Shown: positions 1 through 12,625 of the stretch, one piece after another
Layout of the letters: every line of letters begins with the position of its first letter
How positions within the stretch are numbered: position 1 is the stretch's first letter
Assembly (NCBI GenBank): GCA_964059195.1
Contig: CAXKWD010000001.1
Location: forward strand, 119,159,751 to 119,223,750
Length of the DNA stretch: 64,000 bases
From: Ectobius pallidus
Taxonomy: Eukaryota > Arthropoda > Insecta > Blattodea > Ectobiidae
Direction: 5' to 3'
Notes under the pieces: model-generated
Seen by the model: only the letters and a program-made list of their open reading frames with translations
What the model was told of the DNA's origin: nothing
Database searches by the model: none
Made by a program: the position numbers and the translations under genes

Positions 1-464
1 TTTCACAAAATGCACTGGCAATAATTTTAATGTTGTAAGGGTATGATTCAGTCACATGTTGGTTACAGGTTTAAAGCAGCCTTACAGATTATGAATGAAT
101 TATATTCAATATGAGAACAATCCGTCAGGAATTACATTAAACCCATTACTTGCACATAAGTGAGGAGCATTTAAACTGAAAAATACATTAAAATGTAATG
201 CAGATATTGGTAGCCGTTCATTTCGATAGAATGCACAATATTATATTAATAGCAGCTGGGTTTATTATTCAACGGCTAGATTTTTTTTAAATCGTTCATC
301 TATATTTGTTCTAGTTGTCTCGCTATCATCTTTGAAGTGTTGTTTGTTTAATGCAAGAAGAACACACTTGTTAACAGCCGCGCGTTGAAGTGTTGTCATG
401 TCTCAGTCGGAAACGAGAATCAAAGAAACGCCAGAATTTTATATTATATTACTATTGTTATTAG
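1..464. other. Non-coding AT-rich stretch
   Basis: No reading frame, RNA gene or recognisable repeat is visible here. Base composition matches the rest of the window's background. Confidence 0.5.
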
Positions 465-560
465 TTGGCCTCGGTGGTCTAGAGCGAGTCCGCCTCTAGA
501 TTCAAAGGTTGCGGAATCAAACCCGGCCGCGATGGACTAAGCGTTAATTACCATTTTATA
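465..560 (+). repeat. tRNA-derived SINE, family B, fragment
   Basis: The segment opens with GGCCTCGGTGGTCTAG, which looks like a Pol III A-box region, and carries a decayed B box (GGAATCAAACCC) about 50 bases later. The same head recurs at 47836 (+) and, inverted, near 55398. The distal half is not clearly alignable, so this copy is probably truncated or old. No target duplication was found. Confidence 0.55.
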
Positions 561-2931
561 AAGTGGAAATAGATTAAATAAGAGGGTGTATCTTTTTTAA
601 GCTTCCTTTGTAATCATATTAGCACGCTGAAGTTGTTTACAATTAATTCATAATGCGCTTAATTATAGAAGCAATTAATTTTTCAGTGCTACAACTGCTG
701 ACCGCACCTCAGTTTTTCTCGTCCAGGTTTCCTTGATCTCGTAACAGTGAAATTAGACAGCGGTATGCTTTAGCAAACAAAAATATTTTCAACGTCTAAC
801 TCCATAACAAAGTATGAATAAATGCTGCATTCGTGCTCCATTTCTATCATAAAGTCGTGAATTTATTATACTACTAATGTTATCAACCATATAATGACCT
901 CAAATACCCTCTATAGATTAGACATTTACTGCAATCAATTGTATAATTTTAATCAAGCATTCCGAAATACGACCAAAATTACATCAACTTAATTACATCA
1001 TCTGTAGCCTACTTAAAAATTTGTTATTGGGTACAGTTCATTGAGGTCATGCACTGCCGGAAAGTTATGGTTCGATTCCCTACGATGTAGTTTGGATTTT
1101 TATTTGGTCTAATAGGCCTACTTTTGTTGACATGTCCCTGGAGTTGACTCAGCCTTTAACAGAAGTTGAAACCTGATATGGATCAAATGACCGTTGTGCA
1201 AGGCTTTGCAAACCTACCACTTCTTTGTAAAACCGTGTCTTATCTCACTATCTGAAAATTCTGAAAACTTGAAGGTCGAAAAGGTATTATAATGTTTCAA
1301 ATCCATTGCGGCATCTTCTTCCACAATTTAAACAAACAAAACAAACAAAAAAACTCAAATTTGTTCAAACAGAAGTGAGCCATCCATAAATGGCCCTTTA
1401 TTAACATTTAATTATCAATTTATTTTGCCTGCCTTTATTCATTATTCATCAGTGTTTGGTTACATTTTGTTGGGTTATTCATTATTTATAAGTTGTGACT
1501 GTATTATATTTTGTTTTGTTCTATTTATCTCTGGTTCATTTAGTTTACGCGTGGTTGGAATACTGTTTATCTCTGGTTCATTTAGTTTTCCCGGTTATTA
1601 TCTTGCAGGAGTAGGACTTTTCTCATTTCAAATTTCCTATCATTCTTTTCTGAGCGCACCCACTTACGCGACAGTCTCTTTTTTTCTTCGTGGCCGTTGA
1701 TCAGCCCTTTTTTGTCCTAGGATTACGCTGGTAGACTTTGAAGGAGTAAGTTGTTTCCTTTCTCCTCTGAGTATGTGATTTTTATAAGTTTTAAGTGGTG
1801 TGCCTGAGAACTTCACTATGTTGTAGCCACTTTATTCAAGGTATGTCTTAGAGAGATGGAATTGTTATAAACTTTTACTGATTTTATTATTAAGCCTTTG
1901 GGTATGTTTTCATAATGCATTAGCTTTTATGTCCATTTTTTCTTTATTCTGAGCGTGTTCTAGTTCTTTTATTTTGCGCTTCGTTTTAGTTCTGTTCCGT
2001 TTCCTAAGTGTATTTGAATTCTGAAATTTTCCAACCATGCGTTTGTTAGGGTTCTATTAGTGTAAAATGTTGTGTTCTTAAAATTTCTTACTGCCTGAAG
2101 TTTAGCCAGGTATTATATGATACTACACTCCTTCCGCAAGTAGGGTTTAAGGTATATTTTGAGAGACATCTAGGCCTATTTGTAGCACTCCTACAGTGTC
2201 ATAATATTTCAATTTAACATAATATATAAATTTCCCTTCTGCCAGTTATGTTATTTCGGTGAAGTTTGATGATACTTAGTTTTGCATATTTATCTGAACC
2301 ATAATTTATTTATACGTTTTACATATATATATATATATTTATTTATTTATATTGTGGCGGTTTTCCACTTGGCTCTGTTTTGACAAGCATTTCTTTAATA
2401 AAACCCCTATTGTTTGTAATTTTTGCTTGATTTCACGCAAAACTTTGGTACATCTCATTTATATTTATATTTTGCTCCATTCTACGGGCCTGGGAATTAC
2501 ATGAAGATATTTTGAGTGAATACACACAGCACAGAAGTTATGAAGCAGTAACGATATTCAAATTTATGGAAAAATTTAATCAAAAGGTTATTTAAAATAG
2601 AATGCAAGATTTTAAAAATAAATCGTATCCCAGTTTTTCTATAAGAAACTCGGCTCCAAAATAATAATATTTTGCACATCACACTACAACCTTAAACTGA
2701 TTAATTCGTATTAATACACTTTAAACACTAAGCAACTTGAAGTGTAAAAGGTGAAATACAAACTACTTATGTTAATATATACTACGGATGTAGCATTCCC
2801 AAACCAACTGCTTGTTAAATATTTGAAATGAAATCGCGTTTATCCGTTTAAGTTTAAAGGTAGAAATCTTCGCAAAGAATATACCGAGATAATATATTGT
2901 CAAATGACCCATAAGTGAAAATGCTCAGTCG
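561..2931. other. Non-coding stretch with minor repeats
   Basis: No gene is supported. A 23-base unit (starting TTTATCTCTGG) is directly repeated at 1524-1546 and 1566-1588. An isolated B-box-like string (GGTTCGATTCCC) near 1070 hints at a further SINE scrap. A short TA run lies near 2326. The open frame at 1425-1700 is hydrophobic and pyrimidine-driven with no recognisable family. Confidence 0.45.
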
Positions 2932-3285
2932 ACTCTAAGAACCGAACCGAAAGCAAAGAAAAACAAAAGTATTATTATTTATTATTATTATAATTATTAT
3001 TATTTAATATTTATTATTATAATTATAAAAAAAATATTATTATTAAGGCATGACGAAGGAAATAAATAATTGTTCTACGATTGGTGATGCTGTATCGGTG
3101 ACGAAGTATATATTAATTCGTTTTATTGGATCTGGTTTTTTTAATGGATTCATTAATATTTTATTGGAATTTATTTTGTTTTAAATGAATTAATTTAATT
3201 TGTCTAACTCGACCACATTATTCATATGATCCAAGAGTGAGATAGAAGCGAACCCTGGTTTTTGTTTACTACTGGTTCTTAGAGT
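2932..3285. repeat. Possible terminal-inverted-repeat element
   Basis: ACTCTAAGAACC at 2932-2943 is the exact reverse complement of GGTTCTTAGAGT at 3274-3285. Between them lies ATT-rich low-complexity DNA. No target duplication is visible outside the arms, so this could be coincidence or an old MITE. Confidence 0.28.
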
Positions 3286-4139
3286 TTACATTCAAATAAA
3301 TGAAGTTATAGCCTACCAGCATTTTTTTTTAAATTGTCGTATATCGTTTCAATTAAAACACCCTCAGTGCATGTCCTATCTTTGCCTGGCCTGCGTAATA
3401 TGTCACCTACGCTTACAAGTAGCCTAAAAAATACCTAACGAATTCAAGGCTTGAATGCATAGCCTACAGCTGAGATCAAGCGAGGTGGAAGGAGTGTGAG
3501 GGAGTGTATACGATCGAGGAAACTTTGCAGTTATACGTACTGTGCTACAGAATTAATAATAAAAAATGAAAAGAGACAGAACTCAACAGAGCAGTCTTTT
3601 CATACGGGACGGTCGGATAGTTCTCATGTGGAATTCCTAATGGCTGAAAAAGTGTCACCAGTGCGAACTTGTAGTTCCGCGTCCCACTGCACACATTAAA
3701 CACACGTTATGTCCGCCAGATCCATTTCAGAAAAGCTGCTGCTGCTCCTCTGCCGGAAAACGTACTCCAAAAAGCCTTCTGTCTAAAATACGTACAAACC
3801 TGCGCGAAATTATTTAATTTAATACATATAACTAGCGTAAACTCAGATTTGATATGACACTTCTGACAAGCACATAGATGACATAATAAAATAATTCCAT
3901 TCCAGTTTAATTGACGAGTTAGTTGCACTTTCATACAACCACAACTATACAAATTCCAGAATTAAATGATTACAAATTACAAACATACCATGTTATTAAA
4001 TTTACCATAATTATTAAGAGCCTGTGATGTGGGGTAGCTATGAGTTGGTCGCGGTACTGGTGATGATTATGATGATAAAGCGAATTATCACATTTTTTAA
4101 ATAAAAGGAAGAATTGAATTTTTCCATGTTTATTACATT
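3286..4139. other. Non-coding stretch
   Basis: Two short open frames (3496-3699 + and 3707-3952 -) occur, but neither resembles a known protein or has splice context. Nothing else is supported. Confidence 0.4.
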
Positions 4140-4395
4140 TTCACACTCCTTTCCGGAGTGGAAACCATCATCTCCTATGTACTAGCCTATCTCCTATAGT
4201 GGGAAGAGGCATTATGTGCCAAAATGGTAGGCCTATTGAGATAAAGAGCACTATGTTCATTATTTCCAAAAAATGTAGTAATCATTTAAATTTAAGATGT
4301 AGATATTAAAAAGGCATAAAATGTATGTATTATTACATAAAAAATTGTACAAGTTTGTTTTTAATTTCAATAAAACATTTATAAATTATTTTAGC
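4140..4395 (+). repeat. Old dispersed repeat, copy 1 of 2
   Basis: This stretch resembles 24855-25115 in order and spacing. Both have a TTTCCG..GTG start, the shared words ATCTCCTATG and TATGTGC, an AT-rich middle and an end at TTATTTTAGCTC. Similarity is imperfect, suggesting an old family. Copy 1 ends where the hairpin element at 4396 begins. Confidence 0.33.
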
Positions 4396-4571
4396 TCTTT
4401 TAAGCCGTTTGTCGACAAGCTAGCTTAGCTAGCTTAGCTTAGCGTAGCTCACATACTGTGCGGGATTTCCTATGTATCTGTGTCGACACAACTACATATG
4501 AAATCCTCCACAGTATGTGAGCTAAGCTAAGCTAACTTAGCTTCATTCTTGGTTTACAACCGGCTTAAAAG
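4396..4571. mobile_element. Hairpin (fold-back) MITE-like element
   Basis: The outer arms are CTTTTAAGCCG(T)TTGT on the left and its reverse complement on the right, with one mismatch. The inner arms add TAGCTTAGC-type repeats and a shared word (CTCACATACTGTG). The centre is the perfect palindrome TGTGTCGACACA at 4479-4490. Nearly the whole 176 bp can therefore fold into one hairpin. A clear target duplication was not identified (a TTA on each side is possible), so the superfamily is open. Confidence 0.6.
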
Positions 4572-4885
4572 TTACGTGGCCTTTTACCTCGCATGTTCGA
4601 ACTTCTTTAAAGTAGTGAAAGGCTCAGTGAATAATCAGATACGAAACATTTTTTTTAAATAAATGGTGACGGAGTTTTGAATAATTATGTAACGAAATTA
4701 TTCACAAAATAAGCCTATATATTTTAAGTTAAACTAAATGGAAATTCAGATAAATGTAAGGGTTGATTTATGTTGAGTTTGATGAATGAATTTCACGCAT
4801 TTCTACCTAAATATTTTAATTGGTTCAATGTAAAACAAAGAAGTAGAATTATTGTATAAGTTGTATTTTCATTATTATGAATACA

Positions 4886-4887
<2 letters not shown>

Positions 4888-4957
<70 letters not shown>
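4888..4957. repeat. (ATT)n microsatellite
   Basis: An uninterrupted run of ATT lies just upstream of the LINE relic. It creates artefactual poly-Asn and poly-Ile open frames on the minus strand that are not genes. Confidence 0.95.
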
Positions 4958-4979
4958 GCGAATTTGATGAGAAAGATTT

Positions 4980-5076
4980 TGCACGTAGACTGTACATTGC
5001 AGTTTAATGAGTCTGAACTACAATTATGATAATAACCATAATGGTGATGGGGAAAAAAATAAGGTGTTATTGCTAC
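4980..5076 (+). pseudogene. LINE reverse-transcriptase relic, left half
   Basis: The last 40 bases read in one frame as a tract ending NKVLLL, and the first bases after the LTR element (14976) continue with QKKASRII. This matches the order seen in the C-terminal part of many non-LTR reverse transcriptases (a W-G motif, then LQKKAxRII). The LTR element split this codon run at CTAC, which became its 4-bp target duplication. Upstream of 5040 the match is too decayed to follow. Judged a dead, old LINE copy. Confidence 0.55.
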
Positions 5077-6038
5077 TGTTGTGCCCTCGCCCAGGAGGTG
5101 GCACATGTCAGGAATATTCGAACGATCGGCTCTACGTTCGTTATCTTCTTCTTTAATTACCTTTCATTCGTTTCTGAAATAAATATTATTTCTAACACCA
5201 ACAATCATGATTTTACTCTTTTAATTATTTAACTTAAATAAAACTATTAATTCGGATGGATCAGGATCTTATACTCTCGTAAGAAAACACTCGAAATTAA
5301 TTTACATATTTATTCTAAAAATCAATAAGTGAATATGTTTCCTTGAACTTACATTTTACTGAGTTCTTCACAACCATCCTCAACTTCATGGCTTCCGTCG
5401 TCTAGCGACGTCGATGCACTTATCAACTTCATGTAGAGTAAAAGTCTGAGTCTGAAAAATGAGGCCTATTTCGGCCAGGTTTATATAACCATCCTTGCCA
5501 CACCCAAACCTCGGTCAAGAGTCGTGATCAAACAAAATAACATAAGAAAGTACTATATGCCTTTCTTGTATGCAAATCGCCTATTATTTGCATGAACACA
5601 ATATGAATATTACTGAATTGACTTAATTCAATAAAAGCTTAAATCTTGCGTTAAGCAACGGAAAATAATGACATAATTATGACCTCATCAACAACCAATA
5701 GAAACTAGTCTATTTTATCCTTACTCAGTACTCTGTGAATAATGTTTACGCAAATGTGCTATACTTCATGTTCTGACAATAAACGTAATATAATACTTCT
5801 TTCCTTTTACAAACTGCAATCTTTGCTTTATTCATGTGACTTCTAAAGCAATATCCATAAAAGTATGTAATTGTCTTAACTTTATATTTCAACAATAAAA
5901 TGTTAATCTCTTTGACCCATGCATTGTCGTATCCTAAATTATAACATTGCTATTATAATCCGGGAGAAACAATGACAATGATTTCCGGTATAACCGTGGT
6001 ATACGAAGGTATACTCAGGTATATACCAGGGCTCAACA
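5077..6038 (-). repeat. LTR (3' LTR in element orientation)
   Basis: A 962-bp repeat that I read as base-for-base identical to 14014-14975. On the minus strand it carries AATAAA at 5309-5314, a candidate polyadenylation signal about 135 bases downstream of the putative start site. It ends at the CTAC target duplication. Confidence 0.92.
5309..5314 (-). terminator. Candidate LTR polyadenylation signal
   Basis: AATAAA on the minus strand lies downstream of the LTR's TATA-like box, where an R/U5 boundary would be expected. The call rests on position and hexamer only. Confidence 0.4.
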
Positions 6039-6040
6039 TC

Positions 6041-6057
6041 ACCCCCTTCTTTTTTTA
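6041..6057 (-). other. Polypurine tract of the LTR element
   Basis: Read on the minus strand this is an A run followed by GAAGGGGGT. It ends two to three bases before the 3' LTR, which is the standard position of the plus-strand primer. There is no comparable purine run at the other LTR, which fixes the orientation. Confidence 0.8.
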
Positions 6058-9000
6058 AAACGAGCTGTTCCGTTTGGAACACTCGATTTTCAAGAAAATT
6101 CCAAAATTCTCGATCTTGTTGAGAGCTGCAAGATTCATTCATTCAACAGTTATCGCTTGTAGAGTTTTAATTCCACAGTGGCTTCAATCATACATCAATC
6201 AGGCTTACAAGAATGTTATTCCGTTCCAGCGGCCTTCAATTATTTACTTACAGTCTTAACAAGTCGACAAACTGATAGGGGTTATGTATGCCTCCTCTTT
6301 TGGTCACTTTAATTTAAATACAGCTCAAATTTATTTAATCTTTAAATTCATTATTCATTTCTTTCTTATTGGCTTTGATGTCCATAATTTTCCTCTTATT
6401 ACATAATCATTAATTTTACTTTAATCTATTAACACGACTGTTTGATCCTGTTTGGTTTTTAATTACAAAAATTTAATTTTACTTTAAAATCATTTTATAG
6501 TTGTGATAGTTGTGAATCCTCCTATATATACTAATATGTATATACTCATTTAACATTTAGTTATTTAGAGTGTGTGTGCGTGTGTTGTGTTTGTTTACAT
6601 TCTTTCATTATTACATAATCTTTTCTTTTCATCTTGAATAAAATTATTACATTCAATTGATTTGATGTCTTTTACTAAACAAACTGAAGATCTGTGCCAG
6701 TGAAATTGTCGGACTAATTAAATAACTCTTCAATGAACGGTGACGTCGTTCTTCTCATCTCTGCACATCATATGGTCGGAAGGTTATTGCTTCTTCTGGA
6801 CTCTTGGACCATGACGTCTTGTTTGGTTAAGATCAGGTTCCTTAACTCCTCTCTTCATCAGCTTGGCTCGTATCTGTATTAAACACAGATGACAATAATT
6901 ATTACCTCGTAATATTTGCTTTTTTCTGACACCATAACTTAATTTGTTAATCTTTAACATTTTTATTTAAACTTTAACGTCATCTAAAATTAATCTTTCA
7001 TCAATATCTTTAATTTTCTGACTATTCTTTCATTAATGACTTACTTCACTTCGCAAAACTTCAAGTCTATGCTGAATATATCTTTATTTACTTCTGGCAA
7101 CAACATTTTATTATCACATAATTTATGTAATTATCTTCAGTAATATGGGGCAAAACTCAAAATTAATTAAATAATATTACAATTAATAATGTCTTCAAAT
7201 ATGCTTGTTATTCAAACAAAATGATGAATCTACTCGTAATTCATTTTTAAAGTAACTTACGCACTTCCAGTGGAAGGCTATACCCTCATAATAATACATA
7301 TAAATTAAAGTAGGCGATACCACACAGGTGATTGTTGATCTCCTCCGATCTTCCTGTCACAAGTCTCAATGGCTTCTTTGGCTGTCCTGTGAATCGGCAG
7401 GTTCACAGTTTAGCTGGTTGGCTAAAATGTTACTAGTCGTCTGGACTATGGTACATAAATCGCCTTACATCTGCAATTATTTCTATCATCAAGCAAACAC
7501 AATATATTGTATTAATTGTCATAATTAAACATTGGAAATCAAGCTGGATAAAATAAAAACTTAATGCGCTATCATAATTTGTTGTAACTCGTTACGGTAA
7601 TGTCCGTACTCTATATAATTCAAAATACTTGTCCAATGACTTCAAAAATATATAAATCCATAAAAATTAATTTACTAACTTCGACAACTGACAGTAAGAA
7701 AATTCCTTCAGGAAATTTTCAAAACATTTAAAATTGCATAAATGGCAAAACTTAAAATGAATTAAACCGAACTTTCCAATAGCTGTGAAATTTACATCTT
7801 TTCCAACTGTATCAAATGTTACTTTAATTCTTTTAATGTGTCAACGAAAATTTGTAATTTTAGCAATTATGTTAATGCTTTCGTAACTACATTCAATTCA
7901 AACAAAACATCTTCAATGAATTTATTTAAAATGTATCATGTTTGTTTAATATATTTAATAAATTCCTACATTTGCGCTTATTTTATTTATATAAAATCTC
8001 TTCTTCCACTATTATGGTTAATTGGTTCTAGTATTACCAATAAATTTTCTCATTCTATACATCGTATAGTATTTCGTAATTTAAAATTTCATATATTAAA
8101 TAAAACTGTTATTTACACACTGCTTTCATAAAATCAATTTACAATATAATTTCTCTTAATTGTTGACATCTTTCGTACGTTGCCTAAAATATCATAATAA
8201 AACTAAATTTCATTACAATAATCTATTTAACACCTTAAAAAAAAATAATTTTCTTTACTGTATCCTTTACTAGATTTCGTCGCATTTCGTTCTGCTGCAT
8301 TACTAAATCCTAATTTCCATTTAATTGTTATATCTATACTCTGTAACAAAGTATTTTATTTGTATTAAATTCTATAATGACTTTCTTGTGTTGCTTGGAT
8401 TACTGTTACTACTAATTTCATTTTCTGTGCATTCTTGGGATTTCTTATATTCTTAATATTCTTTACGTTCCTAGGGGTTTTAGTATTTTTAATATTCTTT
8501 ACGTTCCTTTGAAATTCTATGGTGCAAACTTATTTATTCTGCGCGTTCACTTTTCATTCGTGACCCTGCTCGAGTGGTTCTAAATTATATATATGACTTC
8601 TTTGTACCTAACTTCATGGGATTTATTTCTATTGCGGGTTCCACTATTCCTTCGGAGTTCCTTCCCGTGAGTTTTGTCCTCACTACTCCGGTACACACCG
8701 TTTTTGAACATAAACCTCACATGGGGTTTACACACACCAAGTTATATTCATTCTCAAAAGTTCTCCTACTTTTGAAAGTTTCATTATTTGCAAAACTATC
8801 ATTATTGATAACTTTGGTAGTTTCTTCATTTGCGGTTCTCTTTAATTCCTGGGAGTTTTATTAATCACGCGTTGCTCGATAATCTTCGGGACTTTCATTC
8901 ATTTTCGAAAGCTTCATTAAACTTTGGTAGCTTCATTAACTGTTGGAGTCCTTTTATTTACGTGTGCCTCGTTAAATATTAAAATCTCATCAAACGTGAA

Positions 9001-10745
9001 AATCTCTTAAATGTAAAAGTCTCTTGGTCAAATATTGAAAATCTAGTTATCAATGTGCACTCGCTAACTGATCATAATTCTTAATAGTGAAAGAGATGAC
9101 TACTTGTGCGCGCTCCCGTTGCAACCTGTCCCTTAGTCTGCTTCAACGGACTCTCATTCACCTTACTGAAATGACTTCTGTCGTCATTTTTCCCATCGTC
9201 ATCCATGTGACGGTATACTAACTGGCTAAAGGCTTTCCGTCCTCTGACGACCAATATTCATCCACCGGTTACTGTGTCCTAGCTAATCGGTAGGCTTGCT
9301 TTCATGACCCCTTTTCATGACATTTTTTTTTCTTCATGGCATCTTTTCATGACATTAGGCTTCGCTTACTATTTTTCTATCTTTCTATTGTGGGTGTATT
9401 GCTGGCACCATTTCATGTCGTCTGGTTTCCTTTCCAGAAACAATGTCCTCCCCCATTAGGACGTAACTTTATTCTACTAATATGAACTACCAATGTTTTT
9501 CCATTTTAAACATAATACGATAGTAAACCTCATTTATGTTCCCCTCAATGGTCAATAGGGCCTATCCAAAATTTTGGATAAATTTTTTTATCATTACGCC
9601 TTTCACTGTGGCCGTAAAATATAATAGTACCTTATTCCCTATTTTAAATAATCCATAACGAAAATTTATCTTATCGTTATACTGCTTTGCATGCACTACT
9701 TGCTTTTCCGAATACGGCTTCGAACAATTCATACGTGTATTCTAATTTTATCTGCTACAGTATCAACCGTATTATTTACTGTCTCATTCCTTGAAAATCT
9801 AAAAAATATTTTATAAAGAAATGGTAATTTCATTTCTTCCCATGCAACAATAATTAATAATTATCCTGTTATCGTTTAAAGTATGCTCTTATAAATCATA
9901 TGCATGTGATAACATATCTGCAAGTATAATGGCTTCTGTCAATCGTGCCATTAATCGTAATGTTTGTGTTTCTTAATTTGCAACTGTGTACTACTTCTTT
10001 CAATAACTTGATTTAATATTCCGTCCTTATCTTTGCTTTTAAAATAAGCTTATAAAATTTCCATGGCTGAAAAATTTAATATTAAATACAAACTCTTATT
10101 CTATTATTTCTGTGTTTTTATAAAAAATAAAATTTGCTTCAGTATATTTCCTGAATGCATCCATACTCGTCAATAATTTTATATTTTACCTGCAAAAATT
10201 TTAACAATAGTAATTACTGACTTCATCCACGCTTTGCTCGAAGAGCTGTAAAACTGGATTAAAATTATACAATGGAACGACGGGGTTTTCCTTGTCTTAC
10301 GACTGTTATATAATAAACATTGGCAATATTTCCTCTATTTCAACTATAATACCATATTTGGACAATAAAAATTCTACGTTTCAACATTCTAACGTCTTTC
10401 TTTTGTCTTCCGATAAACACTAATTGACAATTCGTAAAAATTCTGTATTATTCTGCAATATTCTGAAATGTTCGGAACAACTAGCCTGAAATCCTTATCA
10501 TTCTTTATTAACATAACTTTTGTTATCATCAAACTGAAATTCTTTTCAAAATTTTCTAACCATTTAAAATATTACAACTTGGTAATCTGATTACCCGTAA
10601 ATACCTTTACATCATTATCAATGTAAAAATTTTGCATACGTCTGTGACAAATCGATGTATTTGTATTGGACTGTAAAATGTAATTCGAAAAAAAATCTTA
10701 TATAAAACGCAAAAATTTCAAACTCAATTCTTTAAACTAAATTAC

Positions 10746-10791
<46 letters not shown>

Positions 10792-10889
10792 TTAATCTAT
10801 TATCGCGGTAAACTCATTACATTTTCATTCATATAGTTTATTAAAATAATGTAGTTGGCTAAACATCTGTAACAGCTCGCGTTGAATGA

Positions 10890-10965
10890 TCACGCACGCT
10901 CTTTGATACCATCGAATGCAAGCGAAGGAGTTTTCTGCATTCCATCTCCAGATAACCAACTTCTT
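10890..10965 (-). pseudogene. RT-RNase H linker relic
   Basis: The minus strand reads as a tract with W..NAENSF.CIRWYQ.AC. This resembles the W-x-x-x-x-x-x-x-F-x-x-I/L-K segment that joins RT to RNase H in Gypsy polyproteins. It sits about 490 bases downstream of the RT motif, slightly short of the usual distance. The assignment is tentative. Confidence 0.35.
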
Positions 10966-11149
10966 GCAGTCTGGTATTTTAATACTGACTGACGACATAA
11001 CATCTCTCTTAATGTTTCAAATATAATTTATTAAATTCTTCTCGTACGCATTCTGTATTTCCTTTAATTAAAATCTATCATAAACTTCGCTACATAAGCA
11101 AATTCGTTTTGTATCTGCGATAATCTACAAAACCTAAAAATTATCTAAC

Positions 11150-11440
11150 TTCTTTAATTGTACACGTACAATAAAATAATTCACTATAACCTGAACTTTT
11201 CTTTCTTTCTTTTCCTTCTATTTCCACTTACTAAAACTCAATGTAGCTTAAACTCACTAAATATTTTAAATAAACCAAATTCATTAAAATTTCATTTATA
11301 TATAATAATTAACATCTCTATGCGTTATCTTCTGAAAAATCTGTTCAGAACCTAATTCGATCCTCTTCATCGGAACTCTTTCCGGAACAAAACTTTATCG
11401 GAGCTAACCAAACGCTCGCAGAAGGCCTGATAATGTTCTT
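11150..11440 (-). pseudogene. Reverse-transcriptase relic (Gypsy type)
   Basis: At 11393-11440 the minus strand reads KNIIRPSASVWLAPIK, matching the conserved IIRPSxSPxxSP(V/I) entry to the Gypsy RT domain. Downstream, in shifted frames, come pieces resembling the KDG..RFC.DFR..N.(I/T)HRD region and then a charged EKERKKS tract where the EEDRxKTAF motif is expected. Stops and frame changes occur every 10-30 codons. The YxDD catalytic box was not found. Confidence 0.7.
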
Positions 11441-12539
11441 ATCCAACATCATCTATCATTTCTATACCTTCTCATTATATTTACGTAGTAGGGGTATTTT
11501 CTTAACTTGGGGCACATCCCAGTTATTAATTCCATGTTTTACTTTGTTGGTGCAGCCTATGTTTTCTATCTCTTGGGTCATGAAATACATCTACAAACTT
11601 TTCTAACACTCCACATTTTATTTTGCCTGTCACTTAAGGTAAGTGATTTAAGTTCTCTGACTCAAGTAAGCCTATAATGTCGCATTCCGACTTCATTCGG
11701 AGCCAACACATTTACCTGATTTTTTTTTTTTTTCTTCCCAGATGTGAATCTGAATGTGTTGTTCGTGCTGTTGCATTTTTTTAGTAATTTGACGTCACTA
11801 TCTCGTATCGTACCCACAGCAACAAAAGTACTCATCACGCCTGCACTTACGTGGTTTTTTGAGATGCATCCTATTCTTTGATTTTCGGTAACTCTATTTA
11901 ATAATTAATTGCTTAATTATTTTCACAGGAATTTTGTTCTACATCTCTGTTTCCCATCGCTTATCTCCCTATCGCTAAGCGATCTAGCTAGGTAAATCCC
12001 ATAATACCTTGCTCTTCAGGTCTAAAAATACTTTATTTTATTCTCGGGACAAGCTAAACATAGTTATGCACTTCCTATGCGCTATAGCTTCATACCTTCA
12101 TGGTATCGTCTGTTTACGTGCAGCATAAACTAGACAAACATCACGACTATCATACTGAGATATGAGATTGTTTCTAGAACTCTTCTCTGATGCTTCCACC
12201 TAACCATGCAAGATATCGCAGGAGTTACTTCTATTCCCATTCGTATGGTAAGTAAGTGGATTATTTCGGGTGTACAGTCCGAATCCATCTCTCCTAGCGT
12301 CAATACACGGGGGTTACTACAACAGATTTATGATCTCTTCTCATATGACTAGTGCGCGGTTCAAAACATCAATGTTTCCATGTTTTGATTCATACAATCA
12401 AGACCTATTCCGTCTCGTTCTATTTCAATTTGGACACTCTATAAACTCATGCGAATATTTCCCTTCATTCGCGAAATCCATCTACTTGAAATCCATCAAA
12501 TAGGTAATACCTTTAGCTTGTGACGTCATTCTTTAATAA

Positions 12540-12625
12540 TTAACCTGTGAAACACCTGGATTGATACAGCCGCATCTGTATCCCCTAAAACTGAAACTAA
12601 AGAGTTTTTCAATCGATCAGTGCTT
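12540..12625 (-). pseudogene. Retropepsin (protease) relic
   Basis: The minus strand reads LVSVLGDTDAAVSIQVFHRL. This has the layout of a retroviral aspartic protease around its D-T-G-A active site, but the glycine is replaced, giving D-T-D-A. It lies about 1.1 kb upstream of the RT relic in element orientation, the expected order. Confidence 0.6.

Noticed and set aside
4793..5106. Poly-Asn and poly-Ile minus-strand frames
   Set aside because: They are translations of the (ATT)n microsatellite.
6039..6060. Plus-strand orientation for the LTR element
   Set aside because: No primer-binding site follows the left LTR and no purine tract precedes the right LTR on the plus strand; both are correct on the minus strand.
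8574..8864. 96-codon plus-strand frame inside the LTR element
   Set aside because: The coding strand of the element is minus, and no domain is visible.
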